The notes below the pieces were generated by a model. It was not told where the DNA came from, searched no databases, and worked only from the letters and a program-made list of their open reading frames with translations. Positions 25,133 through 33,972 of a stretch of DNA of 64,000 nt are shown here, in pieces (the stretch's first letter is position 1; each line of letters starts with the position of its first letter). The translations under genes and the position numbers were made by a program. The stretch covers positions 279,667 to 343,666 of the forward strand of contig JAITLQ010000015.1 of NCBI GenBank assembly GCA_031277795.1, written 5' to 3'. This DNA is from Arthrobacter sp. GTDB lineage: Bacteria > Actinomycetota > Actinomycetes > Actinomycetales > Micrococcaceae.

Positions 25133-25921
25133 ATGAGCCTTCCTCACGTCCCCGAGTCGGAGAGCGAACTCGCGCCGCCGTCGCGCGCCTACGTGCGCGT
25201 GCTCGATTGGGTGGAGGCCGAGCTGCGGGCCGGCCGCCTGCGGATCGGCGACCAGCTGCCGGGCGAACGGGCCCTCGCCGAGGAGCACGGGATCTCCCGG
25301 GCCAGCGTGCGCGACGCGATCCGTACGCTCGAGGTGATGGGGCTCGTGCGCACCGCGACGGGATCGGGCCCGCGCGCCGGCGCCGTGCTGATCTCGCGCC
25401 CGGCCAAGGGCATCTCCAACATGCTGCGCCTCCACGTGGCCAGCTCGGGGCTGCTGGTCGAGGACATCGTGGAGGTGCGCGCGCTGCTCGAAACGTGGGC
25501 AGCCACGGTGGTCGACCTCGACCTGTGGGCCGACGGGGGAGCGGAGATCCTGCAGGAGGCGGGCGATCTCCTGGAGACCATGGAGGACGTCACGCTCTCG
25601 CGGGACGAGTTCCAGGCCCTCGACACGCGCTTCCACGTGCTGTTGGCCAAGCTGGCCGGCAACGCCGTGCTTGACGCCGTCATGGCTTCGCTCAAGGACG
25701 CCGTGGGCGATGTGGTCTCCGAGGCCGTCCCCACGGAGGAGGAATGGAAGCCGCTCGCCACCGTGCTGCGGCACCAGCATCAAGGCATCTTCGACGCGGT
25801 CAGCGGGCGCGAGCACCACAAGGCGGCTCACCTGCTGCGCGAGCACATCGAGTGGTTCTACGCGAACACCACGGCCAAGCGGCCCGAGACGCCGGAGCAT
25901 CCGCCGCGCCTGGGGGCGTGA
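25133..25921 (+). CDS. FadR/GntR-family transcriptional regulator
   Basis: A 262-residue GntR protein with an FCD domain. The helix-turn-helix is LPGERALAEEHGISRASVRDAIRTLEVMGLV (about residues 45-75) with the wing ATGSGPRAGAVL. FCD residues D and H that hold a metal in relatives are plausible at LDTRFHVLLAK and LLREHIEW. It is a single-gene unit between terminators. The regulated gene is not evident; FadR-type members often control fatty-acid, lactate or sugar-acid use. Confidence 0.88.
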   Translation: MSLPHVPESESELAPPSRAYVRVLDWVEAELRAGRLRIGDQLPGERALAEEHGISRASVRDAIRTLEVMGLVRTATGSGPRAGAVLISRPAKGISNMLRLHVASSGLLVEDIVEVRALLETWAATVVDLDLWADGGAEILQEAGDLLETMEDVTLSRDEFQALDTRFHVLLAKLAGNAVLDAVMASLKDAVGDVVSEAVPTEEEWKPLATVLRHQHQGIFDAVSGREHHKAAHLLREHIEWFYANTTAKRPETPEHPPRLGA

Positions 25922-26024
25922 GCGGGCGTTCCCTCCCTCAAGAGCCCGTGCATCGCCGGCGGTTGTCGTCACGATCCGGTGCCGGCCCTTCCGCTGGCGT
26001 CTCCTCGCGGCCTACCGTCGGGCT

Positions 26025-26513
26025 ATGAGAACTCGCCCCCTGGTTTCCCTCGCCCTCTTGGCCCCCGTGGCCGCCCTCGCGCTCAGCGCGTGCGGCCCGT
26101 CGTCCCCGAGCGGGGTGTCGCCCACGCCCGCCGGGTCCTCCCTGGCCACGCCGTACTCGGCGGAACCCACGACCGCTGCGCCGAGCGCCACGGAGGGCTC
26201 GGCCTCCGCGATCGAGACGCCCACGACCGTGCCCGGCGGCGACACGGGTGAACCGACCGTGAGCCTGAGCGAGAGCGCGGCCGTGGTCACGCTCTTCGGC
26301 TCCTCGACCTGCCCGCCCGCGATCGAGTCCTCGGCCATCGCCGACGGCGTGCTCAAGGTGACCGCGGTGCAGGACGCGGCCCAGGTCGTGTGCACGGCCG
26401 ACCTCGCACCGCACGAGTTCTCGCTGACGTTCAGCTCGAGCGAGCTCCAGTCGGTCACGTCGGCCGTGCTCGTGGAGAAGGGTCTCGAGCGGTCGATGCA
26501 GCTGCTGCGCTAG
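26025..26513 (+). CDS. Small secreted lipoprotein, function unknown
   Basis: A 162-residue protein with signal peptide MRTRPLVSLALLAPVAALA and lipobox LSAC (Cys 23). A Thr/Ser/Pro/Ala-rich spacer (about 25-80) precedes a compact 80-residue domain with two Cys (STCPP and VVCTA) that may form a disulphide. The pattern SxAVVTLFGSSTCPP...VCTADLAPHEF is seen in actinobacterial hypothetical lipoproteins. ATG 26025; a longer in-frame opening back into the GntR gene has no ribosome site. The gap to 26662 shows only GC-rich sequence. Confidence 0.7.
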   Translation: MRTRPLVSLALLAPVAALALSACGPSSPSGVSPTPAGSSLATPYSAEPTTAAPSATEGSASAIETPTTVPGGDTGEPTVSLSESAAVVTLFGSSTCPPAIESSAIADGVLKVTAVQDAAQVVCTADLAPHEFSLTFSSSELQSVTSAVLVEKGLERSMQLLR

Positions 26514-26661
26514 CTTGAGCAAGAGTCCTCCGGCCTCTCCGGGCCGCCGCGGCTCTGGGCCGTCGCTCACCCGGCCGCTCGCCCGGACCGCCGAAAGGCG
26601 GGCCGGGGCGCGGGACCCGGCCGGGCGACGTCGGGCGGTGTCTTGGCTGGAGCGCGGGCGC

Positions 26662-27468
26662 TCAGGAGTGTTGCGGGCGCCCGGCCTTGCGGTACGCCTC
26701 GGTGCCCCAGAAGTGCGCCACGACGGTGCCCTCGGTGTGTTCGAGCACGGGGACGGTGACGTCGGTCGTGGCCGGCGCGAGCGCCTCCTTGAGCGTCGCG
26801 GCCCGCGTGAGGCGGTCGAGCTGCGCCCAGGTGGGCGGCATGAGGGCCAGCTCGCCGCGCGAGAACTGCTCCAGCGCCTCCGCCGGGCGCACCCAGAAGG
26901 AACGCGAGGTCTCGGTGGTCTCGTCGTCCGCCTCCTGCCCGGCCGGGAGGGCCGCGGCGAAGAAGCGGGTGTCGTAGCGGCGGGGCTCGCCCTCCGGCGT
27001 GATCCAGCGGTCAACGAGGGTGAGCGAGGCGAGGTCGGGCAGGAGGCCGCGGCGCTGGAGGACCTCGGCGATGCTCGTGCTGTGCTCGCTGAGCGCGGCG
27101 CGGTCCTCGTCGGTGACCCAGCCGCTGCGCTGGGCCAGGCGCGCGGGCGGGCCCTCGGCCAGGAGCACGCCGCACTCCTCGTAGCTCTCGCGGATCGCGG
27201 CGGCGACGAGGCCACCCGCCAGCGCCAGCTCCTCCGCGCCGGCGTTGATGAACGCCTCGTAGCCGCCCAGAGCGGGCAGGCCCCACTCGGCGGTGCCGTG
27301 GCGGTCGCTCGGGTCGACCGAGCCGCCGGGGAACACGGCGGCGCCGGCGGCGAAGGCCATGGAGCTCGCACGCACCTGCATGAAGACCTCGACGCCGGGG
27401 GCCCCACCGGAGGCGCGGCGGAGCAGGAGGACGGTCGCTGCGTCCTTGACGACGGGTGGGGTGCTCAT
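26662..27468 (-). CDS. NUDIX hydrolase (NUDT19-like)
   Basis: A 268-residue NUDIX protein. FPGGSVDPSD followed about 35 residues later by RESYEECGVLL forms a NUDIX box with the long insertion seen in coenzyme-A/NUDT7-NUDT19-type hydrolases. The C-terminal RWITPEGEPRRYDTRFFAAALP is typical of that group. It would cleave a nucleoside diphosphate linked to another moiety, possibly a CoA derivative. Start ATG 27468, divergent from the Rieske ferredoxin gene. Confidence 0.85.
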   Translation of the reverse strand: MSTPPVVKDAATVLLLRRASGGAPGVEVFMQVRASSMAFAAGAAVFPGGSVDPSDRHGTAEWGLPALGGYEAFINAGAEELALAGGLVAAAIRESYEECGVLLAEGPPARLAQRSGWVTDEDRAALSEHSTSIAEVLQRRGLLPDLASLTLVDRWITPEGEPRRYDTRFFAAALPAGQEADDETTETSRSFWVRPAEALEQFSRGELALMPPTWAQLDRLTRAATLKEALAPATTDVTVPVLEHTEGTVVAHFWGTEAYRKAGRPQHS

Positions 27469-27646
27469 GCGCTCGACTCCTGAACGATCGGTCGGTTTTC
27501 GCCGAGTCTAAGCACTTCGGGTCCGCTGTGGGGAAGCTCCCACGCCCCAAGCGCCGCGAACTTCGGTAGCGTTGAGCGCCGAAGGCACGCCGCTCCCGCA
27601 GCTCGCGGGGGCGGGGCCGAGCACCGCAGTGAAGGGTTGGAGTGGC

Positions 27647-28000
27647 ATGGCGCAGATCGTGGACGTGGCCGGCGTCGGGGAGATCCCCGAGGGCGAGGCC
27701 GTGGTGGTGGACGGATCCGCCAACGAGACCGGCCGGGATATCGCGGTCTTCCACGCGGAGACCGGCGAGTTCTTTGCCCTGGACGATGAGTGCACCCACG
27801 AGACCGCGTCGCTGGCCGACGGCTGGATCGAGGGCGACCGCGTCGAGTGCCCGCTGCACGCCACCGAGTTCTGCCTGCGCACGGGCAAGGTGCTGTGCCT
27901 GCCCGCCACCGAGTCGGCCCGCACGCACAAGGTCGAGGTCGTCGACGGCCGCGTCCTGCTGCACCCCGGGGAGTCCGTCGAGGGCGCTGACCGCCCGTGA
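27647..28000 (+). CDS. Rieske [2Fe-2S] ferredoxin
   Basis: A 117-residue soluble Rieske protein. Ligands Cys49-x-His51 and Cys68-x2-His71 are present (CTH ... CPLH), the spacing of dioxygenase ferredoxins such as BphF or HcaC. There is no signal peptide or membrane segment. GGAG lies five bases before ATG 27647. It overlaps the following FAD reductase by four bases, so the two form an electron-transfer pair from NAD(P)H through FAD to the Rieske centre. No oxygenase lies nearby. Confidence 0.9.
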   Translation: MAQIVDVAGVGEIPEGEAVVVDGSANETGRDIAVFHAETGEFFALDDECTHETASLADGWIEGDRVECPLHATEFCLRTGKVLCLPATESARTHKVEVVDGRVLLHPGESVEGADRP

Positions 28001-29445
28001 GCGCGCCCCAGCCCGCCTCCGTCCTCGTCATCGGCGGCGGCCCCGCCGGCTACACGCTCGTGGACCAGCTGGGCCTGCGCGGCTACCGCGGCGAGCTCAC
28101 GCTGGTTGACCCGCTGGGCCTGCCCATGGACCGCCCCCCGCTCTCCAAGGAGTTCCTGCGCGGGGCCATGTCCGAGGAGGAGCTGCGCTTCCGCGAGGCC
28201 GAGTGGTTCGAGGAGCGCTCCATCACGGTCATCGGGAGCGGCGTCGAGGAGATCGCCGGCGTGCGCCTCGCCGAGGACGCCGCGGGCTGGGAGGCCTTCC
28301 TCCTGAACGGCCAGCGCCTCGTGGCGGAGGTGGTGGTCCTGGCGACCGGGGTGGCCCCCGCGGGGGCCGTGCCGGAGGGCGCGCTCTCTGAGCGCGTGAT
28401 CACCCAGCTTTATACGGTGCACGACGCCGCCCGCTTGCGCAGGGCGCTCGCGCCGGGGACACGCTTGAGCATCATCGGCGGCGGCCTGGTCGGGGCGGAG
28501 GCGGCGTCCGTGGCGCTCGGCTACGGCGCCGAGGTCACGCTCGTGAACCCGAGCGATCCGGCCGCCGTGCGCTCCTTCGGGGCCGTGGCCGCCGAGCGCC
28601 TGCACGCGCTGCACGCCGAGCGCGGCGTGCGCGTCGAGACGGGGCGCGTGGCGCGGATCGAGCAGCCGGGGGGAGTCGGGGCCGCCGGGGCCGCCGGGGC
28701 CGAACCCTCGTTGCTGCCCGTGGATGCCGTTGGCCGGGCCGATGCGGGCGCCGGTGCTGGTGCTGGCGAGGCCGCGGGCGCGGGCGACGGTGCGGTTTTG
28801 GGTGTCGGTGTCGTTGCGGGTGGCGAGGGCCAGGCCGTCGCGCCGCTGCGCGTGGTGCTCGAGGACGGTCGCTCCTGGGGTGCCGACTATGCGCTCTACG
28901 CCACGGGTGCGGTGCCGCGGGACGACCTGGCCCGCGACGCGGGGGCCGCCGTCGCTGCGCTCGAGGACGGCGGGGGAGTGCTCGTGGACGCCTCCGGACG
29001 CGCCTCGCTTCCCAACCTCTGGGCCGTGGGCGACGTGGCCCGCGGGGTGGACGCCGACGGCGCACCGTTGCCGCTGCACGCGCACTGGGAAGCCGCGATG
29101 CACTCGGCCGAGGATGCTGCGGCCGCGCTGATGGGGCAGTTCCCCGAGGAACGCGGTGCGCGCTGGTTCTGGTCCGACCGCCACGGCGAGCACGTCGAGG
29201 TGGTGGGTCACCCCGGCGAGGTGGCCGGCGGTCGAACCGTGCTGCGCAGCGATGCGCGGGGCGCCCGCGGCGTGTTCTCGGTGGGGGCGGGCGGTGAGCT
29301 GCTCGGTGCCGTGACGTTCGACGATGCGCGGCTCGCCCGTGCCGCTCGCCGCCTCATCGACCGCGGGGCGCCCGTGGACGCCGAGGCGCTCGCCGACCCC
29401 GAGGTCTCGGCCCGCGATCTGGTGCGCCCGCCCCGCCGCGACTGA
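27997..29445 (+). CDS. FAD-dependent ferredoxin-NAD(P)+ reductase
   Basis: A 482-residue member of the BphA4/PdR-type ferredoxin reductases. It has FAD Rossmann GGGPAG (about 12-17), PLSKEFLRG, ATGVAP, NAD Rossmann GGGLVGAEAA (about 167), and late NLWAVGDVA (FAD) and HWEAAMHSA. The usual length is 390-420; the excess is a Gly/Ala/Val-rich insert at about residues 223-278 inside the NAD domain, encoded by a low-complexity stretch near 28663-28833. The GTG start overlaps the ferredoxin stop. It would feed electrons to the Rieske ferredoxin. Confidence 0.88.
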   Translation: MSAPQPASVLVIGGGPAGYTLVDQLGLRGYRGELTLVDPLGLPMDRPPLSKEFLRGAMSEEELRFREAEWFEERSITVIGSGVEEIAGVRLAEDAAGWEAFLLNGQRLVAEVVVLATGVAPAGAVPEGALSERVITQLYTVHDAARLRRALAPGTRLSIIGGGLVGAEAASVALGYGAEVTLVNPSDPAAVRSFGAVAAERLHALHAERGVRVETGRVARIEQPGGVGAAGAAGAEPSLLPVDAVGRADAGAGAGAGEAAGAGDGAVLGVGVVAGGEGQAVAPLRVVLEDGRSWGADYALYATGAVPRDDLARDAGAAVAALEDGGGVLVDASGRASLPNLWAVGDVARGVDADGAPLPLHAHWEAAMHSAEDAAAALMGQFPEERGARWFWSDRHGEHVEVVGHPGEVAGGRTVLRSDARGARGVFSVGAGGELLGAVTFDDARLARAARRLIDRGAPVDAEALADPEVSARDLVRPPRRD

Positions 29446-29519
29446 GCCGCAGCCGGCCGCAGCGAGAATGCCCCGGCGGTGCCCGTCTCGGCCTGCGGCC
29501 AGCGTGCTCCGCAAGAACC

Positions 29520-29582
29520 GAGCCTCCCTGAACTTTTCGGTGTACTCGAGTACACCGATTGTTCAGGGGGGCTCGTTTTTTC
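29520..29582 (+). terminator. Intrinsic terminator with inner 20-nt palindrome
   Basis: The outer arms GAGCCTCCCTGAAC and GTTCAGGGGGGCTC enclose CGGTGTACTCGAGTACACCG (29538-29557), a perfect palindrome, and are followed by six T. It ends the ferredoxin/reductase operon. Confidence 0.85.
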
Positions 29583-29670
29583 CATGGGTCAGCCGTACGC
29601 GGGAGGGGCCGTCGTACACGGGAGTGGGCCGTCGTGCGCGGGCAGATCGCTGCGTCACATTCTTCACTAA

Positions 29671-29680
29671 GTTATATAAC
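29671..29680. promoter_or_regulatory. Candidate MarR operator GTTATATAAC
   Basis: An AT-rich perfect 10-bp palindrome, conspicuous in GC-rich DNA, 19 bases before the GTG of the MarR gene. It overlaps the likely -10 region, so it fits autorepression. Confidence 0.5.
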
Positions 29681-29699
29681 CTGGTGATATGTTCTAGCT

Positions 29700-30164
29700 G
29701 TGAACCACGATCAGACCCCGTCCTCCGGCGATGTCCTTGCCGCCCTCCTGGGGCGCATGTGGGTGCTCAACCGCGTGGCCTCCGGTCGCGTGCAGGGCGG
29801 CCACTCGCCGTCGTACTACCGGACCCTCGGCCTGCTGACCGACTCCGGCCCGCGCCGCGTCGGCGACCTCGCCGCCGCCGTTCACGTGAGCCAGCCGGGC
29901 ATGACCAAGATCGTCAAGACGCTCGAGGAGCTCGGGGCGGTGACGCGCTCGGTCGATCCGGCCGATTCGCGAGCCACGCTCGTCTCCATCACCGAGGTCG
30001 GAGTGGCCTCGTTGAGCGGCCGCGCGGCCCAGATTGTGGAGAACCTGCTGCCTCACTTCGCTCCGTTGAGCGAGGCCGAGCGGCGCACCCTTCAGGATGC
30101 CGTCGACATCCTTGCGAAGCACATGCCGGGGGAGTCGACGCACCCCGAGGAGGAGGCGCGATGA
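29700..30164 (+). CDS. MarR-family transcriptional regulator
   Basis: A 154-residue MarR protein with core PRRVGDLAAAVHVSQPGMTKIVKTLEELGAVTRSVDPADSR (recognition helix and wing). The GTG at 29700 is the start. Its ATGA overlap with the following MFS exporter gene shows a two-gene operon, probably autorepressed through the AT-rich palindrome just upstream. The inducer is likely a substrate of the pump. Confidence 0.9.
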   Translation: MNHDQTPSSGDVLAALLGRMWVLNRVASGRVQGGHSPSYYRTLGLLTDSGPRRVGDLAAAVHVSQPGMTKIVKTLEELGAVTRSVDPADSRATLVSITEVGVASLSGRAAQIVENLLPHFAPLSEAERRTLQDAVDILAKHMPGESTHPEEEAR

Positions 30165-31429
30165 GCGTCGAAACCGGCGAGGAACTCGCCAAGGTCAAGG
30201 AAACGGGCGGCCACGGCGCCGCCGGCTGGTGGAAACAGCCCAAGGCGGTGTGGGCCGTGGCCCTCGCGGCGATGGTCTCCTTCATGGGCATCGGCCTCGT
30301 GGATCCGATCCTCCCGGCCATCACGGAGAAGCTGAACGCGACGCCCACGCAGGCGTCGCTGCTCTTCACCTCCTACCTCTTCGTCACGGCGATCGCGATG
30401 TTCTTCACGTCGTGGGTCTCCGGCCGCCTCGGCGCGCGCAACACGCTGCTGCTGGGGCTCGCGCTCGTGATCGTGTTCGCGCTGGCCTCCGGCCTGGCGC
30501 CCTCCGTGCCGTGGATCATCGGCTTCCGCGCCGTGTGGGGCCTCGGCAACGCGCTCTTCCTCTCCACGGCCCTCGCGACGATCATCGGCGAGGCCCGCAG
30601 CGCCGACGGCGCCATCATCATCTACGAGGCGGCGCTCGGTGTTGGCATGGCCGTTGGCCCGCTCGTCGGCGGCGTCCTCGGCTCCATCTCCTGGCGCGCC
30701 CCGTTCATCGGCACCGCTGTGCTCATGGCGATCGCCTTCGTGGCCATCATCTCGATGCTCAAGTCCGGCGACGTCCAGAAGCGTCACGTCTCCCCGTTCG
30801 CGGCGTTCCGTGCGCTGAAGAAGCCCGCGCTGCTCTCCTTCGGCATCATCGCGTTCTTCTACAACATGGGCTTCTTCGTGATCCTCGCGTGGACGCCGTT
30901 CCCGCTGGGCTTCGGCGCCATGGGCATCGGCCTCACCTTCTTCGGCTGGGGCCTGGCGCTCGCCATCACGTCGGTGTTCGGCGCGCCGGCCCTGACCAAG
31001 CGCTTCAAGCGCACCTCGGTGCTCGCCGCGGGGCTCATCTCCCTGCTGGTCATCTTGGTGCTGTGCGCCCTGTTTGTTGAGTCCGTGGTCGTGCTGATCG
31101 TGCTCATGGTGCTCTCCGGCCTGGTGCTCGGCATCATGAACACCGTGCTGACCGAGTCCTCCATGGAGTCGACCGATCTGCCCCGCCCCGTGGCGTCCTC
31201 CGCCTACTCCGGCGTGCGCTTCCTCGGCGGCGCCATCGCCCCGCCGCTGGCCTCGTCGCTGGCGAACACCTTCGGCAACGCCGGCGCCCCGTATGTGTAC
31301 GGTGCAGCGGCCGTGGTCGTGGCGATCGTGCTGATCTTCGCCCTGCGCGGGCCGGTCTCGGCCGCCAACCACGCGGAGGAGCCGGACGGCTTGGAGGAGG
31401 CGGAGGCCCTCATGGGCGACGCCGCCTGA
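30161..31429 (+). CDS. DHA1-like MFS exporter co-transcribed with MarR
   Basis: A 422-residue, 12-helix transporter. It has a hydrophilic N-terminus of about 28 residues, helix 1 WAVALAAMVSFMGIGLVDPILP with the D-P-I-L-P pattern of drug exporters, loop VSGRLGARNTLL (motif A), and motif C AALGVGMAVGPLVGGVLGSIS in helix 5. The start overlaps the marR stop. It probably exports a toxic compound sensed by the adjacent MarR. Hairpins at 31439-31467 and 31471-31495 follow. Confidence 0.88.
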   Translation: MSVETGEELAKVKETGGHGAAGWWKQPKAVWAVALAAMVSFMGIGLVDPILPAITEKLNATPTQASLLFTSYLFVTAIAMFFTSWVSGRLGARNTLLLGLALVIVFALASGLAPSVPWIIGFRAVWGLGNALFLSTALATIIGEARSADGAIIIYEAALGVGMAVGPLVGGVLGSISWRAPFIGTAVLMAIAFVAIISMLKSGDVQKRHVSPFAAFRALKKPALLSFGIIAFFYNMGFFVILAWTPFPLGFGAMGIGLTFFGWGLALAITSVFGAPALTKRFKRTSVLAAGLISLLVILVLCALFVESVVVLIVLMVLSGLVLGIMNTVLTESSMESTDLPRPVASSAYSGVRFLGGAIAPPLASSLANTFGNAGAPYVYGAAAVVVAIVLIFALRGPVSAANHAEEPDGLEEAEALMGDAA

Positions 31430-31438
31430 TCACCTTTT

Positions 31439-31495
31439 CTGCCCCGCGCTCGCGATCGCGCGGGGCAGTGACCGACCGGGCTGACTCCGGTCGGT
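31439..31495 (+). terminator. Two tandem hairpins after the MFS gene
   Basis: CTGCCCCGCGC pairs with GCGCGGGGCAG (31439-31467); ACCGACCGG pairs with CCGGTCGGT (31471-31495). No T run. The rest of the gap to 31697 shows nothing else. Confidence 0.65.
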
Positions 31496-31697
31496 GACCC
31501 ACCGCCCCGGTGGCGAGCTTGCGCTCGCTGCCGGGGCGGCGTCGTGCATCGGGCCCGACGTCGCGTGGGTGCCCGCCTGGCGGGCGCCCTGCCCGCCGCC
31601 CGGGCTGGACGAGCCGCCCTCGCCGGAGGCGCCGTCCGAACAGTCCGCGCAGTCCCCGTCGCGGTGTCAGCGGCGGGGCGCGGATAGGATGCGGCGC

Positions 31698-32981
31698 ATG
31701 AGCGTTGATCCGGCGGCAGGCACCGCGGGCGGGGTCCCCGAGGCCCTGGCCGAACCCACCGAGCGCGTGCGCTGGAGATGGACCCTGTCGGTGGCGCTCG
31801 TGAGCGTCGGCATCAACACGGCGATCTTCGCGGCGCTGAACCAGCTCATGCCGCTGCAGGCGGCCGCGATCGGCGGAGAGGACCAAAAAGAATCGGTGCT
31901 CTCCCTGGCCGGGACCGTGGGTGTGCTCGTGGCGATGATCGTCAACCCGCTCGTGGGGGCGCTCTCGGACCGCACGCACTCCAGGTGGGGCCGGCGCGTG
32001 CCGTGGATCGTGGCCGGGGCGGTCCTCGCCACCGGCTTCCTGCTGCTCACCGCCGGGGCCACGAGCGTCGGCGTGCTGTGTCTCGGATGGGCCGGCGCGC
32101 AGGCGGGGCTCAACGCGATGTCGGCGGCGATCACGGCCTCCGTGCCCGACCGGGCACCTGTAGAACAGCGCGGGCTCGTGGGCGGCCTCGTCGCGACCGG
32201 CATCACGCTCGGCATTTTGGTGGGGTCCGCGATCGGCATGTTCATCCACGGGGCGGTGTGGCTCGGGTACCTCATGGCGATCCTCGTGCTGCTCGTGTGC
32301 GCCGTGCCGTACGTGCTGCGCCCGAACGATCCCGTGCTGCCGCGCGGTGCGCTCGCCAGGACGACGTGGCGCGAGTTTCTCACCGGGTTCTGGGTCAGCC
32401 CGCGCAGGCATCCCGACTTCGCGTGGGCATGGCTGGGGCGTTTGCTCATGATGACCGCCACGCAGCTCACCATCGTGTACCTGCTCTTCTACCTCACGGA
32501 TGTGCTGCACCACCCCGATCCGGCTGCCGGCGTCTTTGTGCTCACGGCCATCTACGCCTTCGGCACGTTGCTGTGCGCGGCCGTGGCGGGAAAGCTCTCG
32601 GACAAGACGGGGCGCCGTCCGCTCGTGGCGCTCTCCTCCGGGCTGATCGCGGCGGCCGCGTTGCTCATGGCGTGCGCGCCGCTGTTCGGCGGGGCGCAGT
32701 TCACGGCCGCTGTTATCGCCGCCGCGATCCTGGGTCTCGGCAACGGCGCCTACCTTGGCGTGGACTTCGCGCTGCTGACGCAGGTGCTGCCCAGCTCCGG
32801 CGCGCGCGGCAAAGACATGGGCCTCATCAACATCGCGGCCTCGCTGCCGCAGATCTTTGCCTTGGGGCTCGCGTTCCTGGCGGTGACCAGGCTGGGTGGC
32901 TACACCACACTGTTTGTCCTGGCCGGTGTGATCGGCATCCTGGGAGCGCTGAGCGTGTACCGGATCAAGTCCGTGCGCTGA
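31698..32981 (+). CDS. MFS transporter, GPH/SLC45-like (sugar or small-molecule cation symporter)
   Basis: A 427-residue, 12-helix protein. The motif LVGALSDRTHSRWGRRVPWIVAGA in the loop between helices 2 and 3 is the signature of the glycoside-pentoside-hexuronide/SLC45-like branch (D-R-T-x-S-R-W-G-R-R). The second half repeats it as AGKLSDKTGRRP. Such carriers import sugars, sugar acids or related solutes with H+ or Na+. ATG 31698 has AGGAT upstream. Its 3' end overlaps the opposing LysR gene by 17 bases. Confidence 0.85.
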   Translation: MSVDPAAGTAGGVPEALAEPTERVRWRWTLSVALVSVGINTAIFAALNQLMPLQAAAIGGEDQKESVLSLAGTVGVLVAMIVNPLVGALSDRTHSRWGRRVPWIVAGAVLATGFLLLTAGATSVGVLCLGWAGAQAGLNAMSAAITASVPDRAPVEQRGLVGGLVATGITLGILVGSAIGMFIHGAVWLGYLMAILVLLVCAVPYVLRPNDPVLPRGALARTTWREFLTGFWVSPRRHPDFAWAWLGRLLMMTATQLTIVYLLFYLTDVLHHPDPAAGVFVLTAIYAFGTLLCAAVAGKLSDKTGRRPLVALSSGLIAAAALLMACAPLFGGAQFTAAVIAAAILGLGNGAYLGVDFALLTQVLPSSGARGKDMGLINIAASLPQIFALGLAFLAVTRLGGYTTLFVLAGVIGILGALSVYRIKSVR

Positions 32982-33849
32982 GCGCGGCGTGAGCTGCCCG
33001 GCGGAGCGCGGCCAGCTGCTCGCGGCGATCGTCGGCGCGGGTGGCCAGCGCCACCGTGCAATAGGGGGCGTCGTCGAGCGGCAGGTAAACCACGCCGGGG
33101 TGTGAGTATCGGATGCCCACCGATTCGGCCGTGACCATGATGATCTCGCTCATGGCCACGGTGCTGACGGCCTCCTCCATGGTCGCGGCCCACGAGCCGT
33201 AGTGCACGGGGTGGCCGCTCGGGCGCGGGTCCATGACCCAGTACCGCGTCCAGGCCGGATCCGCGTTGAGCGCGCCGAGCACCGAGAGCCCCTCGATGTC
33301 CTCTAGCAGGAGCGAACCGCGGTGGGCCAGGGGCGAGGAAGCGGACACCGCCACCACGCGGGGCTCGCGCAGCACGGTGATGAGTTCCAGGCCCGTGGTG
33401 TCGGCGAGGGGCGGGCGTAGGAGGCCGGCGTCCACCTCGCCGCTGAGGACGGCGGCGGCCTGCCGACCCCACTCCAGCTGCTGGAGCTTGAGGCGCACGC
33501 CCGGCATCTGGGCGGCGAAGTCCTCGAGGAACGGCTCGCGGCCCGTGCGCGGATAGCCGTTGAGGAATCCGAGGCGCAGCTCGACCTCGCGGCCGGCATC
33601 AAGGGCCAGCCGCGAGGCCTCGAGGGCCTCCCGCGCGTGCGTCAGGAAGCTCTGCCCGCGGCTCGAGAGCTGCGGCGGAGTGACGCCGCGGCGCAGGACC
33701 TCGAAGCCGGTCGATTCATCGAGCCTGCGCAGCTGCTGCGTCACGGCCGAGGGGGTGACGTGCAGGCGTTCGGCGGCCCGCGTCACCGACCCGGCCTCCA
33801 GCACCTGCAGGAGCGTGTCGACGAGTGCGAGATTCAGGTACTTGCCCAC
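32965..33849 (-). CDS. LysR-family transcriptional regulator
   Basis: A 294-residue LysR protein with helix-turn-helix SVTRAAERLHVTPSAVTQQLRRLDE (about residues 20-45) and an effector domain. It is divergent from the SDR gene; the gap holds TTTAGCGATCACTAAA, which fits a LysR T-N11-A box. It most likely controls the SDR/NTF2-like pair and possibly the GPH-like carrier that ends against it. Confidence 0.9.
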   Translation of the reverse strand: MGKYLNLALVDTLLQVLEAGSVTRAAERLHVTPSAVTQQLRRLDESTGFEVLRRGVTPPQLSSRGQSFLTHAREALEASRLALDAGREVELRLGFLNGYPRTGREPFLEDFAAQMPGVRLKLQQLEWGRQAAAVLSGEVDAGLLRPPLADTTGLELITVLREPRVVAVSASSPLAHRGSLLLEDIEGLSVLGALNADPAWTRYWVMDPRPSGHPVHYGSWAATMEEAVSTVAMSEIIMVTAESVGIRYSHPGVVYLPLDDAPYCTVALATRADDRREQLAALRRAAHAALSART

Positions 33850-33860
33850 GGCCCTCCGTC

Positions 33861-33876
33861 TTTAGCGATCACTAAA
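33861..33876. promoter_or_regulatory. Candidate LysR box
   Basis: TTTAGCGATCACTAAA has TTTAG/CTAAA arms, contains a T-N11-A motif, and is AT-rich compared with its surroundings. It lies 12 bases before the LysR start and 97 before the SDR start. Confidence 0.55.
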
Positions 33877-33972
33877 AAGTGTGACCCAAGTCTCGATATA
33901 CGGCCAGTGGCGACGCCGACATCCTGGGAGGACAGCGCGGGGTACACACCCCGCAGTTCCCTTGGAGGCAAT

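Noticed and set aside
24044..25972. 642-codon open frame antisense to the DUF2637 and GntR genes
   Set aside because: It covers two well-supported genes and a strong terminator, and its composition is that of a GC-rich shadow frame.
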